Part shown: positions 55,381 to 63,453 of the stretch, in pieces
How positions within the stretch are numbered: the stretch's first letter is position 1
How the letters are laid out: every line of letters starts with the position of its first letter
Origin: Nocardioides sp. TRM66260-LWL
GTDB lineage: Bacteria; Actinomycetota; Actinomycetes; Propionibacteriales; Nocardioidaceae
Reading direction: 5' to 3'
DNA: 64,000 bases
Assembly: GCF_020075545.1 (NCBI RefSeq)
Contig: NZ_JAIQZK010000001.1
Location: 620,001-684,000, forward strand
Notes under the pieces: generated by a model
Databases searched by the model: none
What the model was told of the DNA's origin: nothing
What the model saw: only the letters and a program-made list of their open reading frames with translations
Program-made: the position numbers and the translations under genes

Positions 55381-56579
55381 CACAGGGGACCGCGCTCGTG
55401 GTCGGAGCCAGTCACGCCGGGGCTCAACTGGCGGCCAGCCTCCGTCAGGAAGGCTGGGCCGGCGAGGTCGTCGTCGTCGGTGACGAGGCGGCTCTGCCCT
55501 ACCAGCGACCGCCGCTGTCCAAGGCATACCTCGCCGGCAAGAGCACGTTGGAGGAGCTGGCGATCCGGAAGGCGGACTTCTACGCCAAGCAGCAGATCCG
55601 GCTGGTCAATGCGCACGTGGAGTCGATCGAGCGCACAGACCGGCGGGTAATGCTGGCCGACGGCGAGAGCATGCCCTACGACAAGCTCGCGCTGTGCACG
55701 GGTGGCCGGGCACGGCGGCTCCCCGTGCCGGGAGCCGACCTCCCGGGCGTCCACTACTTACGCACGTTCACCGACGTGGAGCAGATCCGAGAGTCGGCGC
55801 AACCGGGTCGGCGAGCAGTCATCGTCGGCGGCGGCTACATCGGCCTGGAGACAGCTGCCTCCCTGCGTGCGCTCGGACTGGACGTCACCGTTCTCGAGGC
55901 CGCCGACCGGGTGCTCGAACGGGTCACCGCCCCGGAGGTCTCGGCGTTCTACGAGCGCCTCCACCGCGACGCGGGAGTGACCGTCCGCACCGGTGCCCTC
56001 GTCGAGGCCCTGGGTGGCGACAACCGGGTCCGAGAGGTCCGACTGGCCGGTGGTGACGAACTCCCGGCCGACCTCGTCGTCGTCGGCGTCGGGATCCAAC
56101 CCAACACCGAGCTCGCAGCCGCCGCGGGTCTCCTCGTCGACGACGGCGTCGTGATCGACGACCAGGCCCGCACCAGCGATCACGACATCGTGGCCGCGGG
56201 CGACTGCACCAGCCACCTGATGGCGCGGTACGGGCGGCGCGTCCGACTCGAGTCCGTGCCGAGCGCGGGGGAACAGGCGAAGGTCGCAGCCGCGACCCTA
56301 TGCGGCAAGGACAAGACCATCGCGGCGCTGCCGTGGTTCTGGTCGGATCAGTACGATCTCAAGCTCCAGATCGCGGGACTGAACACCGGCTACGACGAGA
56401 TCGTGCTCAGTGGTGACCCAAGCTGTGATCGCGACTTCACCTGCTTCTACCTGCGCGCCGGGGAACTCATTGCCGCTGACTGCGTCAACCGGCCGCGCGA
56501 CTTCGCCTTCAGCAAGCGGACGATCGCCCAGGGACTCCACGTCGACCGAGACGCGCTCCTGGGCGTCGCAGCGAGCTGA
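55377..56579 (+). CDS. NAD(P)H:ferredoxin reductase (FAD)
   Basis: This 400-residue rubredoxin/putidaredoxin-reductase-type flavoprotein has FAD-binding LVVGASHAGAQLAASLR (about 5-21), YQRPPLSKAYL, the NAD-binding VIVGGGYIGLETAASL (about 146-161), and FAD-contacting VAAGDCTSH. A C-terminal reductase domain follows. It passes electrons from NAD(P)H to the 53646 ferredoxin. ATG 55377 overlaps the CYP153 stop, completing a three-gene class I P450 system. Confidence 0.94.
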   Translation: MTQGTALVVGASHAGAQLAASLRQEGWAGEVVVVGDEAALPYQRPPLSKAYLAGKSTLEELAIRKADFYAKQQIRLVNAHVESIERTDRRVMLADGESMPYDKLALCTGGRARRLPVPGADLPGVHYLRTFTDVEQIRESAQPGRRAVIVGGGYIGLETAASLRALGLDVTVLEAADRVLERVTAPEVSAFYERLHRDAGVTVRTGALVEALGGDNRVREVRLAGGDELPADLVVVGVGIQPNTELAAAAGLLVDDGVVIDDQARTSDHDIVAAGDCTSHLMARYGRRVRLESVPSAGEQAKVAAATLCGKDKTIAALPWFWSDQYDLKLQIAGLNTGYDEIVLSGDPSCDRDFTCFYLRAGELIAADCVNRPRDFAFSKRTIAQGLHVDRDALLGVAAS

Positions 56580-56676
56580 CCGTTCAGACCGGCCACCATT
56601 GCCGCACCGGCTCGATCGCGGCGCCCCGCCGCACCTGCTCACTGACAGCCTGAGGAACCACTGAAGAGCACGATGA

Positions 56677-56799
56677 ATGAACCTCCAGCTCACGACGGCA
56701 GCCATCCCCGAGGTGCCCAAGATCTCGGTCGGCAAGTTCGACAAGAAGCGCCTTCGCGCTCTCCACGCCGACGAAGATCTTGACGTCATCGACATCTGA
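56677..56799 (+). pseudogene. 3' remnant of acyl-CoA ligase gene
   Basis: The frame ends AAIPEVPKISVGKFDKKRL, then RALHADEDLDVIDI and stop. This is the C-terminal tail of an AMP-forming acyl-CoA synthetase, with the catalytic Lys motif SVGKFDKK. Only about 40 codons remain and the preceding codon in frame is a stop, so the roughly 500-residue body is gone. It lies between the reductase and aldehyde dehydrogenase genes of the alkane cluster, where such a ligase would belong. Confidence 0.75.
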
Positions 56800-56863
56800 T
56801 ACGCCTCATCAGCTTGGAACCTCGCTTATCCCGCTGGTCCGCGCCCCCTAGACAGGAGCTCCA

Positions 56864-58372
56864 ATGAACGCCCCGTCCGCGTCTGCCCTCGACATCCGTC
56901 GACCCATCGACGGGACGGTCGTTGGCTCGGTACCGGTCGCCGACGCCACTCGTGTGCAAGCCATCACGGCCGATCTCCGTGCCGCCCAAACCGAGTGGCG
57001 TGACATCGGGCCGGCTGCCCGTGCGGTGTGGCTGCGCCGCTGGCGGACCTGGATCCTCGAGCACACCGACGAGCTGACGGACATGCTCGTGGCGGAGACC
57101 GGCAAGGTGCGGCCCGACGCCCTGGTGGAGACGACGGCCTCGTGCGAGTTCATCTCCTACTACGCCGACCACGCGAAGGCGTTCCTCGCTCCCGAACGCA
57201 TCGGGTCCGGAGGGCTGCTGAGCCTCCCGAAGAGGCTGACGCGCACCTATCGCCCCTACCCCGTCGTGGGACTCATCACCCCGTGGAACTTCCCGATCAC
57301 TCTCTTTCTCATGGATGCCGCACCTGCGCTGGCAGCCGGCTGTGCCGTGTTGACGAAGTCCTCGGAGATGACTCCGCTGACCTGCGCACGCGTCATCGAG
57401 GGATGGCACGAGATCGGAGCGCCACCCGTGCTCGCCCACGTGGCGGGTCCCGGCGAGACGGGAGCGGAGGTGCTCGAGGCCGCCGACTTCGTCCAGTTCA
57501 CCGGTTCGACGGCCACCGGGCGTCGCGTGGCCACGCGCTGCGCGGAGCTGCTGAAGCCGGTCAGCCTGGAGCTGGGTGGCAAGGATGCGGCGATCGTGCT
57601 GGAGGACGCCGATCTGGACCGAGCCGCGCACGGCATCGCGTGGGGTGGCATGTTCAACTCCGGACAGGTGTGCATCTCCGTGGAGCGCGTCTACGTGGTG
57701 GACCAGGTCTACGACCGGTTTGTGGAGAAGCTGGCCACCGCGGTCGGATCGCTCCGGCAGGGGTCGGGGACGCGCGACGACGTGGGCGCGATGGTGACCC
57801 GGGCGCAGGTGGACACGGTGGAGCGGCACGTGGAGGACGCCCGGGAGTCGGGCGCACGGGTGCTGGTCGGTGGCGCCCGTGGTGCGCAGGGGAACTTCTA
57901 TGCACCCACCCTGCTCGTCGACGTCGACCACCGCATGGCGTGCATGACCGAGGAGACCTTCGGTCCGACGCTGCCGGTCATGAGAGCGGCGGATGAGGAG
58001 GAGGCGGTGCGCCTGGCCAACGACTCCGAGTACGGGCTCTCTGCGACGGTGTGGACGCGCGACGTCGAACGCGGACGGCGGATTGCCGACCGGCTCGACG
58101 TCGGAGCGGTCAACGTCAACGACGTCTTTAGCAACCTGTTCGCCGTCGGGCTGCCGCACAGCGGCTGGAAGTCGTCGGGACTGGGGGCACGGCTGGGCGG
58201 GGCGCAGGGCCTGCGGAAGTACTGCCGTGTCCAGGCCATCACCGAGCCGCGCATCCCGCTGACCACCAAGGAGCTCACCTGGTACCCGTACTCCGCCCGG
58301 CGTGCGGCCATCGCCGGCCGAGTGCTGCGCCTGGCCGCGGGACGCGGCCTGCGCCAGCGGCTCGGCGTCTGA
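56864..58372 (+). CDS. Aldehyde dehydrogenase, NAD(P)-dependent
   Basis: This 502-residue ALDH oxidises aldehydes to acids. It contains GLITPWNFPITLFLMDAAPA, the NAD-binding FTGSTATGRRV, the general base Glu236 in SLELGGKDA, the nucleophile Cys270 in NSGQVCIS, and EETFGPTLPV. The C-terminus carries a basic, partly hydrophobic extension (about 470-502) reminiscent of membrane-anchoring fatty aldehyde dehydrogenases. Its place downstream of CYP153 suggests fatty aldehyde as substrate. The SDR gene follows 14 bp later. Confidence 0.93.
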   Translation: MNAPSASALDIRRPIDGTVVGSVPVADATRVQAITADLRAAQTEWRDIGPAARAVWLRRWRTWILEHTDELTDMLVAETGKVRPDALVETTASCEFISYYADHAKAFLAPERIGSGGLLSLPKRLTRTYRPYPVVGLITPWNFPITLFLMDAAPALAAGCAVLTKSSEMTPLTCARVIEGWHEIGAPPVLAHVAGPGETGAEVLEAADFVQFTGSTATGRRVATRCAELLKPVSLELGGKDAAIVLEDADLDRAAHGIAWGGMFNSGQVCISVERVYVVDQVYDRFVEKLATAVGSLRQGSGTRDDVGAMVTRAQVDTVERHVEDARESGARVLVGGARGAQGNFYAPTLLVDVDHRMACMTEETFGPTLPVMRAADEEEAVRLANDSEYGLSATVWTRDVERGRRIADRLDVGAVNVNDVFSNLFAVGLPHSGWKSSGLGARLGGAQGLRKYCRVQAITEPRIPLTTKELTWYPYSARRAAIAGRVLRLAAGRGLRQRLGV

Positions 58373-58386
58373 AAGGAACAGGCACC

Positions 58387-59214
58387 ATGACGACAACGAC
58401 GAGATCACGGGTGGTTGCCATCACCGGCGGCGCCCGAGGGATCGGCTTCCACACCGCGCAGGAGCTGATCAGATGCGGCCACCAGGTGGCGATCGGCGAC
58501 ATCGACGAGATCAAGCTCAAGTCCGCTGCCGAGGACCTCGGCGTCGAGGTTGCGGTCCGACTCGACGTGACGGACCCGAAGTCGATCAGCGCTTTCCTCG
58601 ACGCGACCGAGGACGCGCTCGGTCCCATCGATGTGCTTATCAACAACGCGGGGGTGATGCCGACCGGGCATGTCCACCAGGAGCCGGACGAGGTCACCCG
58701 TCGACAGGTCGAGATCAACGTCCTGGGTGTCATTTTCGGCACGAAGCTCGCGCTGCAGAGGATGCTGCCGCGGCGGCGGGGGCATATCATCAACACGGCC
58801 TCGCTGGCCGGAGAGCTGCCGGTGCCGGGCCTGGCGACCTATTGCGGCACCAAGTTCGCCGTCATCGGGTTCACCGAGGCGGCACGGTTGGAGTATCGGA
58901 AGTCGGGTGTCAGGCTGTCCACGGTGCGGCCCACCTTCACCAACACCGAGCTGGTGTCCGGGACGAGTGGGGCCAAGGGCATGCGCAATGCCGAGCCGCA
59001 GGAGATCGCGCGCGCGACGGCGGCGCTGATTGAGCGGCCACAGCCGTACGTGAGGGTTACGCGGGCGGCGGGTTCCATGGTGGCAGCGATGAAGTTCGTG
59101 CCCGAAAAGATCGCGACCCGGCTCGGCGCAATACTCGGGACCGACACGGTGTTCCTCGACCGCGTGGACACTGCTGCTCGGCATGCCTACCTGGAGCGGG
59201 TCAGCAGGAGCTGA
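58387..59214 (+). CDS. Short-chain dehydrogenase/reductase
   Basis: This 275-residue classical SDR has the cofactor motif TGGARGIG (about 13-20), DVT (about 61-63), NNAG (about 86-89), and active-site Ser in NTASLAGE with YCGTK (about 152-156). An acidic residue (GDIDE) after strand 2 favours NAD. Combined with the ALDH just upstream (14 bp), it may oxidise the alcohol made by CYP153. The C-terminal extension of about 35 residues (FVPEKIATRLGAILGTDTVF) is like membrane-associated lipid SDRs. AAAGGA before the ATG is a good ribosome site. Confidence 0.9.
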   Translation: MTTTTRSRVVAITGGARGIGFHTAQELIRCGHQVAIGDIDEIKLKSAAEDLGVEVAVRLDVTDPKSISAFLDATEDALGPIDVLINNAGVMPTGHVHQEPDEVTRRQVEINVLGVIFGTKLALQRMLPRRRGHIINTASLAGELPVPGLATYCGTKFAVIGFTEAARLEYRKSGVRLSTVRPTFTNTELVSGTSGAKGMRNAEPQEIARATAALIERPQPYVRVTRAAGSMVAAMKFVPEKIATRLGAILGTDTVFLDRVDTAARHAYLERVSRS

Positions 59215-59399
59215 CCAGGCGGGCACCGCCGCGACGGGCCCGAGCAGGATCCGCGCAGGGGGAGACCACAGCGCAGCGTCAATGCGCCGACCTGGCCTCC
59301 CACTCCCCGCCCAGCAGGTCGTCGAGCACCGCGGCCCCGCACTCGCAAGCGGGCCATCGGTGCCCGCTCCTTTGTTCGGCGCGACCGGGGACCAACGGC

Positions 59400-59960
59400 G
59401 AGGAGGGGCCGGGACTTAAGATCGTCGCGACTGGTGGAGAGGCGCCGCTGGAGCAGCTTCATCGCGGTGTACCCGTCCACGAGTGCGTGGTGCATCGTGG
59501 CAGACATGGCGATGCCGTCGGCGAGACCCTCGGCGGGGTGCATCTCCCCGGGTAGCCGGGGGGCATGTCGGCCTGGGGCCGTGCAGCCTGGAGACGAAGG
59601 CGCCCAGCGTCGGACGTGGTGGTCAAGGCGATGTCCTCGTTGACGACCCACCGCTGCAACGGTCCGGGACCGAGCACTGGGTGGGCCCGGCTTGAGGTTC
59701 CACGGGCGGACGACGGCGACCGGGGCGCACCTCGTTCACCAGTTCGACCAGGTTGTGCGGGACCCGGGTCGGGCGGGGGTGAGAGGCGCAGCAGCGCCGC
59801 CCATGTGGAGCATGACGTGGGGCTCTGCGGCGAGGAAGACTCTCTCGGGGAGGGCGGCCCGCTGGTTCCCGGACCTCTTGTCCTGGGGCGCGCTGGCATG
59901 TCGGCAACGTCCGACATCCTCGGCGGTGGCGTCTTGTTCCCCCGCTCGATCCCCGTGGCA
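59400..59960 (-). pseudogene. Degraded wax ester synthase / DGAT gene
   Basis: The minus-strand reading contains MHHALVDGYTAMKLLQRRL (HHxxxDG, the acyltransferase motif, at about 59471-59494) followed by STSRDDLKSR, as in WS/DGAT enzymes. Upstream in other frames are FLAAEPHVMLHMGGAA and PHNLVELVNEVR. The pieces sit in different frames and the C-terminal half is missing, so the gene is inactive. WS/DGAT makes wax esters or triacylglycerol from acyl-CoA, which fits the alkane/lipid neighbourhood. The rest of 59215-60041 shows no gene. Confidence 0.65.
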
Positions 59961-60041
59961 GCGACGGGCGCCGACGCGCCAATGCTCGACGCCCGTCGAG
60001 GGAACCCGCCCCGAGCCTGGGATGGTCGGTCGCGGATGGGC

Positions 60042-61187
60042 TCACAGGGAGCGGCTGATGATCTCCTTCATGATCTCCGAGCTGCCTGCGTAGATCTGGG
60101 AGACGCGCAGGTCGGCCCAGGCGCGGGCGATGGGGTACTCGTTCATGTAGCCATACCCGCCGTGCAGCTGGAGGCAGGCATCGGCGACTCGCTGGGCCCG
60201 CTCGGAGCACCACAACTTCGCCATGGCTGCGGTGGGGATGTCCAGTTCCCCGTCGAGGTGCAGTTCGATGCACTCATCGACGAAGGCGCGCGCGACCCGC
60301 GCCTCGGTGGCGACCTCTGCCATCTTGAACTTGGTGTTCTGGAACCCCCAGATCGGGCGTCCGAACGCGCTGCGGTCGCGCACGTAGCGCAGTGTCTCGG
60401 TCAGACAGAACTCCATGGCCGCTACGTTCGACACGGCGACGAGCAGTCGCTCCTGGGGAAGTTGTTCCATCAGCTGGACGAAACCCTGTCCTTCGGTGTG
60501 GCCGAGCAGGCTGGTGGCGGGGACGCGGACGTTGTCGAAGAAGAGTTCGGAGGTGTCTTGTCCCTTCATCCCGATCTTGTCGAGGACCCGCCCCCTTGAG
60601 AATCCCTCAGCGGCGGTGGGCACCAGCATCAGCGAGATCCCGGCGGCCTTGTCGTCGGGGTCGGTCTTGACGACGGTGAGGACGAGGTCGGCCTGTGAAC
60701 CGTTGGTGATGAAGGTCTTCGAGCCGCTGACGACGTACTCGTCGCCTTCACGGATCGCCTTGGTCTTGATGTTCTGCAGGTCCGACCCGGTACCGGGCTC
60801 GGTCATCGCGATCGCTCCGACGACCTCGCCGGACGCCATCTTCGGCAACCACTGCTGCTTCTGCTCCTCGGTGCCGTAGGCGAGCAGGTAGTGTGCGACG
60901 ATGCCGTTGTGCAGGGAGGCGCCCCACGAGCTGTCACCGACTCGTGCCTGCTCCTCGATGAGGATAGCTTCGTGAGCGAAGGTCCCGCCGCCGCCGCCGT
61001 ACTCCTCGGGGATGGAGAGGCACAGCAGACCCACCGCTCCGGCGCGGTTCCACAGGTCCCGGTCGACGTGCTTGTCGGCGATGAAGGTCTCGATGTGCGG
61101 CCTGATCTCCTTCTCGCAGAAAGTGCGGGCCAGGTCACGCAGGTCCTCGAGGTCGTCGTCCATCCAAGGGGAACGGCGCGTGGTCAT
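60042..61187 (-). CDS. Acyl-CoA dehydrogenase, long-chain/isovaleryl type
   Basis: This 381-residue acyl-CoA dehydrogenase has FAD/substrate motifs AIAMTEPGTGSDLQN and SKTFITNGSQADL. The C-terminal segment reads YAGSSEIMKEIISRSL, with Gly where short/medium-chain enzymes have the catalytic Glu. The base is then probably Glu246 in LPQERLLVA, the isovaleryl/long-chain position. Terminal AYGTEEQKQQWLP and LQLHGGYGYMNE are typical. ATG 61187 has GGAGG upstream. It is divergent from a TetR gene and has two palindromes in the spacer; it probably acts on the fatty or branched acyl-CoA from this region. Confidence 0.93.
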   Translation of the reverse strand: MTTRRSPWMDDDLEDLRDLARTFCEKEIRPHIETFIADKHVDRDLWNRAGAVGLLCLSIPEEYGGGGGTFAHEAILIEEQARVGDSSWGASLHNGIVAHYLLAYGTEEQKQQWLPKMASGEVVGAIAMTEPGTGSDLQNIKTKAIREGDEYVVSGSKTFITNGSQADLVLTVVKTDPDDKAAGISLMLVPTAAEGFSRGRVLDKIGMKGQDTSELFFDNVRVPATSLLGHTEGQGFVQLMEQLPQERLLVAVSNVAAMEFCLTETLRYVRDRSAFGRPIWGFQNTKFKMAEVATEARVARAFVDECIELHLDGELDIPTAAMAKLWCSERAQRVADACLQLHGGYGYMNEYPIARAWADLRVSQIYAGSSEIMKEIISRSL

Positions 61188-61205
61188 GGGAGCCTCCGGA
61201 TCATT

Positions 61206-61222
61206 GGGTACAGGGTGTACCC
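61206..61222. promoter_or_regulatory. TetR operator 1 (GGGTACA-GGG-TGTACCC)
   Basis: This is a perfect 7-bp dyad, 19 bp upstream of the acyl-CoA dehydrogenase start. It shares half-sites with the second site at 61247. Confidence 0.7.
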
Positions 61223-61246
61223 CCATCAGACCACGGCCACCGACCT

Positions 61247-61263
61247 GGGTACAAGGTGTCCCA
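61247..61263. promoter_or_regulatory. TetR operator 2 (GGGTACA-AGG-TGTCCCA)
   Basis: This is an imperfect copy of operator 1; its centre lies 41 bp away, about four helical turns. It probably binds the divergent TetR. Confidence 0.55.
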
Positions 61264-61325
61264 CGTCGGCGTTGGGCGGTGCCCGGCGTTGTGCGGCACC
61301 GAGCAGAGCCGTCGCCCCGCGCCTG

Positions 61326-61331
61326 TAGGCT
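61326..61331 (+). promoter_or_regulatory. Leaderless-type -10 hexamer (TAGGCT)
   Basis: TAGGCT ends 6 nt before the TetR ATG at 61338, with no ribosome site in between. Confidence 0.5.
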
Positions 61332-61337
61332 GCGGCG

Positions 61338-62015
61338 ATGGTCGAAGTGAGACGATGGGCGGACTCGACCGTCCGACGGCGGTCGTCGCGCGACGAGCTG
61401 GATCGCAACGAGAAGCGCGAGCGCGTGGTCAAGGCCGCGATGCAGGTCATCGACGAGTCCGGGATCGGCGCCGGCACCGCCCTCATCGCGGAGCGGGCTG
61501 GCATCCCCAGGCCGCACGTCTACCGCTACTTCACCAGCCGAGACGACCTGGACGACCAGATGGCCAGGCGAGCAGCGCAGGACCTGATCGCGCGGGTACG
61601 CCCGAACCTGACCCGACGAGGCACGCCTCAGCAGGTCGTCGAGGGGTTGGTGCGCGCCTGCGCCACCTGGGCCGACGAGCATCCGCATCTCTACCGCTTC
61701 CTGGCAGCCCGTGGGCAGAGTCGGACCCTGCATCGTGCCCGGATGGGGCGGTCGCGCCTCCTCGACGAGATCGCTGCGGCTGCCCGCGGCTACACCAAAT
61801 CGGGTGTGGCGAGCTTTCCTGAAGGCATTCTGGTCGGGGTGATGGGGATGGTGGATGCCACCGTCATCTGGTGGCTCGACCAGCGAGACGAGTCCCTGGA
61901 CGTCATGGTCGGACGGCTCGCTGGTCACGTCACCCTCGTGCTCCAGGATGCGCTGGCCGGCCACGGGATCCCGCTCGACCCCGCGGTCGAGCTGGAGCCG
62001 TTCGTCGCGGAATGA
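61338..62015 (+). CDS. TetR-family regulator
   Basis: This 225-residue TetR regulator has its HTH at about 28-72 (ERVVKAAMQVIDESGIGAGT, then ERAGIPRPHVYRYFTSRDDL), with a basic N-terminal extension of 25 residues. The C-terminal domain is helical and contains WADEHPHLYRFLAARGQ. It is divergent from the acyl-CoA dehydrogenase and most likely binds the two GGGTACA dyads to repress it, perhaps released by an acyl-CoA. ATG 61338 is supported by a -10 element 6 nt upstream. Confidence 0.88.
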   Translation: MVEVRRWADSTVRRRSSRDELDRNEKRERVVKAAMQVIDESGIGAGTALIAERAGIPRPHVYRYFTSRDDLDDQMARRAAQDLIARVRPNLTRRGTPQQVVEGLVRACATWADEHPHLYRFLAARGQSRTLHRARMGRSRLLDEIAAAARGYTKSGVASFPEGILVGVMGMVDATVIWWLDQRDESLDVMVGRLAGHVTLVLQDALAGHGIPLDPAVELEPFVAE

Positions 62016-62020
62016 GGATG

Positions 62021-62545
62021 TCAGGGACCGGTCGTGGCCATGCCCTGCTCGAAGTGCTGGAGGTCGACGACGATGAACGTCGCGTGCGCGGTGGCGACCT
62101 TGTCGCCGACTTGGTCGACCGCCTCGGCGTCCACGCGCAGTCGTCGTCCCGCATGGTCGCGGACGCGGGCCGTGAACTCGTACTCGGTCCCCAACAGGAC
62201 CGGCCGGAGGTACTCGACGGTCAGTGACCGGGTCACGGCGAGCTCTCCGACGCGGTAGAGGAGGAATCCGAAGAGGTCGTCGAACGCCGCCGCCACCAGA
62301 CCGCCGTGGGTGATCCCGGGCGCACCCTCCTGGCGGTGGTCAAAGCGGTGCACGCAGCGCACGCCCGCCTCGGTGGCGTCGACCTGCAGGGCGAGCCCGG
62401 CGGGGTTCTCCGTGCCGCATCCCGCGCAGGTGGGGGAGTGTGAGGGGAGGCGGCCCGATTCGGATGGCTGTGGTCGCGACATGGCACTGATCCACGCCGC
62501 CAACGTCGTCGGCGCAGCGGGACCGTGCTCGTGGTAGCCGCTCAT
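62021..62545 (-). CDS. PaaI-like hotdog thioesterase
   Basis: This 174-residue protein is a single hotdog domain (about 70-170): GAPGITHGGLVAAAFDDLFG (His-Gly-Gly active-site loop and Asp), ELAVTRSLTVEYLRPV and VATAHATFIVVD. It hydrolyses acyl-CoA thioesters. An N-terminal CAGCGTENPAGLAL segment with a Cys pair may bind a metal, as in several family members. ATG 62545 overlaps the stop of a 16-codon upstream ORF, so it is coupled. The stop is 5 bp from the convergent TetR stop. Confidence 0.88.
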   Translation of the reverse strand: MSGYHEHGPAAPTTLAAWISAMSRPQPSESGRLPSHSPTCAGCGTENPAGLALQVDATEAGVRCVHRFDHRQEGAPGITHGGLVAAAFDDLFGFLLYRVGELAVTRSLTVEYLRPVLLGTEYEFTARVRDHAGRRLRVDAEAVDQVGDKVATAHATFIVVDLQHFEQGMATTGP

Positions 62546-62592
62546 GACGAGCGGTTCGGCTGCGCGGTCGAAGTGGCGGGAAGGTCGCTCAT
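62542..62592 (-). CDS. 16-residue leader ORF before thioesterase
   Basis: It encodes MSDLPATSTAQPNRSS, from ATG 62592 with a GAGGAG ribosome site, and its TGA overlaps the thioesterase ATG (ATGA). It probably serves translation coupling, much like the mrf leader. Confidence 0.4.
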   Translation of the reverse strand: MSDLPATSTAQPNRSS

Positions 62593-62613
62593 GATCGGCT
62601 CCTCGAGGGTCAC

Positions 62614-62634
62614 GACGGACGGACGGACGGACGG
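62614..62634. repeat. GACG tetranucleotide repeat (5 copies)
   Basis: (GACG)5 tandem units lie in the divergent thioesterase-plsC spacer, 22 bp before the thioesterase leader. Copy-number change would alter promoter spacing. Confidence 0.85.
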
Positions 62635-62639
62635 TGACG

Positions 62640-62653
62640 CAAACTCTAGTTTG
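62640..62653. promoter_or_regulatory. Palindrome CAAACTCTAGTTTG
   Basis: CAAACT and AGTTTG flank CT, giving a 14-bp dyad between the divergent thioesterase and PlsC genes. It is a candidate operator for an unknown regulator. Confidence 0.5.
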
Positions 62654-62685
62654 TCTCCACGCAGGACGTTTGCCATGCATCTGTC

Positions 62686-62691
62686 TACACT
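62686..62691 (+). promoter_or_regulatory. Leaderless-type -10 hexamer (TACACT)
   Basis: TACACT ends 6 nt before the GTG at 62698 of the PlsC gene. Confidence 0.45.
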
Positions 62692-62697
62692 CGTCGG

Positions 62698-63402
62698 GTG
62701 ATCCGAGAGGTGCTCAGGACCGATCGACGCCTCGGTGCCGAGGCCAGGGGCTTCGCGTGGTGGCTCTCGATCCTGGTGTGCAAGCCGATCCTGCTCGTGC
62801 TGCGTCGCCCGGATTGGCGTGGTGTCGAGCACGTCCCAAGGTCCGGCGGCGCGGTGCTCGCCGCGAACCACGTGTCGCACATCGACCCCCTGCTGGTCGC
62901 GGAGATGATCCTCGCCCAGCGACGGGTGCCCCGGTTCCTGGCCAAGGACAGCCTCTTCGCGGTCCCGGTCGTGGGGTGGTGGTTCCGCTCCGCAGGTCAC
63001 GTCGAGGTCGACCGGTCGGCGGGACAGGCTGGCTATCGCAGTGCCGTGGAAGCCGTGGCGCGAGGTCAACTGGTCCTGGTCTACCCGGAGGGCTCCATCA
63101 CGAAGCGAGAGGACGGACTGCCCATGGCGATGAAGTCCGGCGCCGTCCGCGTCGCTTTGGCGGCGTCTGTTCCCCTTCTCCCGATGGCGCAGTGGGGCGC
63201 GCAGGAGATCCTCCCTCCTTACAGTGGGCGTCTTCGCCTGGGCTGGCGTCGACGGGTGAGCCTTGTCGTGGGGCCCCCGGTCCCCCTCGACGACCTCCAC
63301 GACCTGGGGGAGACCTGGGCTGTGAAGGAAGGGTGTCGGCGGTTGGAGGCCGCCATTACCGCGATGGTCGATCAGCTGGCAGGGGTCCCGGCGGATCGGT
63401 GA
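62698..63402 (+). CDS. plsC: PlsC-type 1-acylglycerol-3-phosphate acyltransferase
   Basis: This 234-residue membrane-bound acyltransferase has NHVSHID (Asn57-Asp63, the HX4D catalytic motif), FLAKDSLFAVPVVGWWFRSA, and the YPEGSITKRED phosphate-binding block. An N-terminal hydrophobic segment (WWLSILVCKPILLVL, about 21-35) anchors it. It transfers an acyl chain from acyl-CoA or acyl-ACP to lysophosphatidate or related lysolipid. GTG 62698 lies 6 nt after a TACACT -10 element. It is divergent from the thioesterase gene. Confidence 0.88.
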   Translation: MIREVLRTDRRLGAEARGFAWWLSILVCKPILLVLRRPDWRGVEHVPRSGGAVLAANHVSHIDPLLVAEMILAQRRVPRFLAKDSLFAVPVVGWWFRSAGHVEVDRSAGQAGYRSAVEAVARGQLVLVYPEGSITKREDGLPMAMKSGAVRVALAASVPLLPMAQWGAQEILPPYSGRLRLGWRRRVSLVVGPPVPLDDLHDLGETWAVKEGCRRLEAAITAMVDQLAGVPADR

Positions 63403-63453
63403 ACCGTGCCCCTGGCGGCATCGATCGAGCGGCGTGGTCGCCGATGCTGACTC

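Noticed and set aside
53716..55527. Minus-strand open frame of 603 codons opposite ferredoxin and CYP153
   Set aside because: It covers two well-supported plus-strand genes and lacks protein features.
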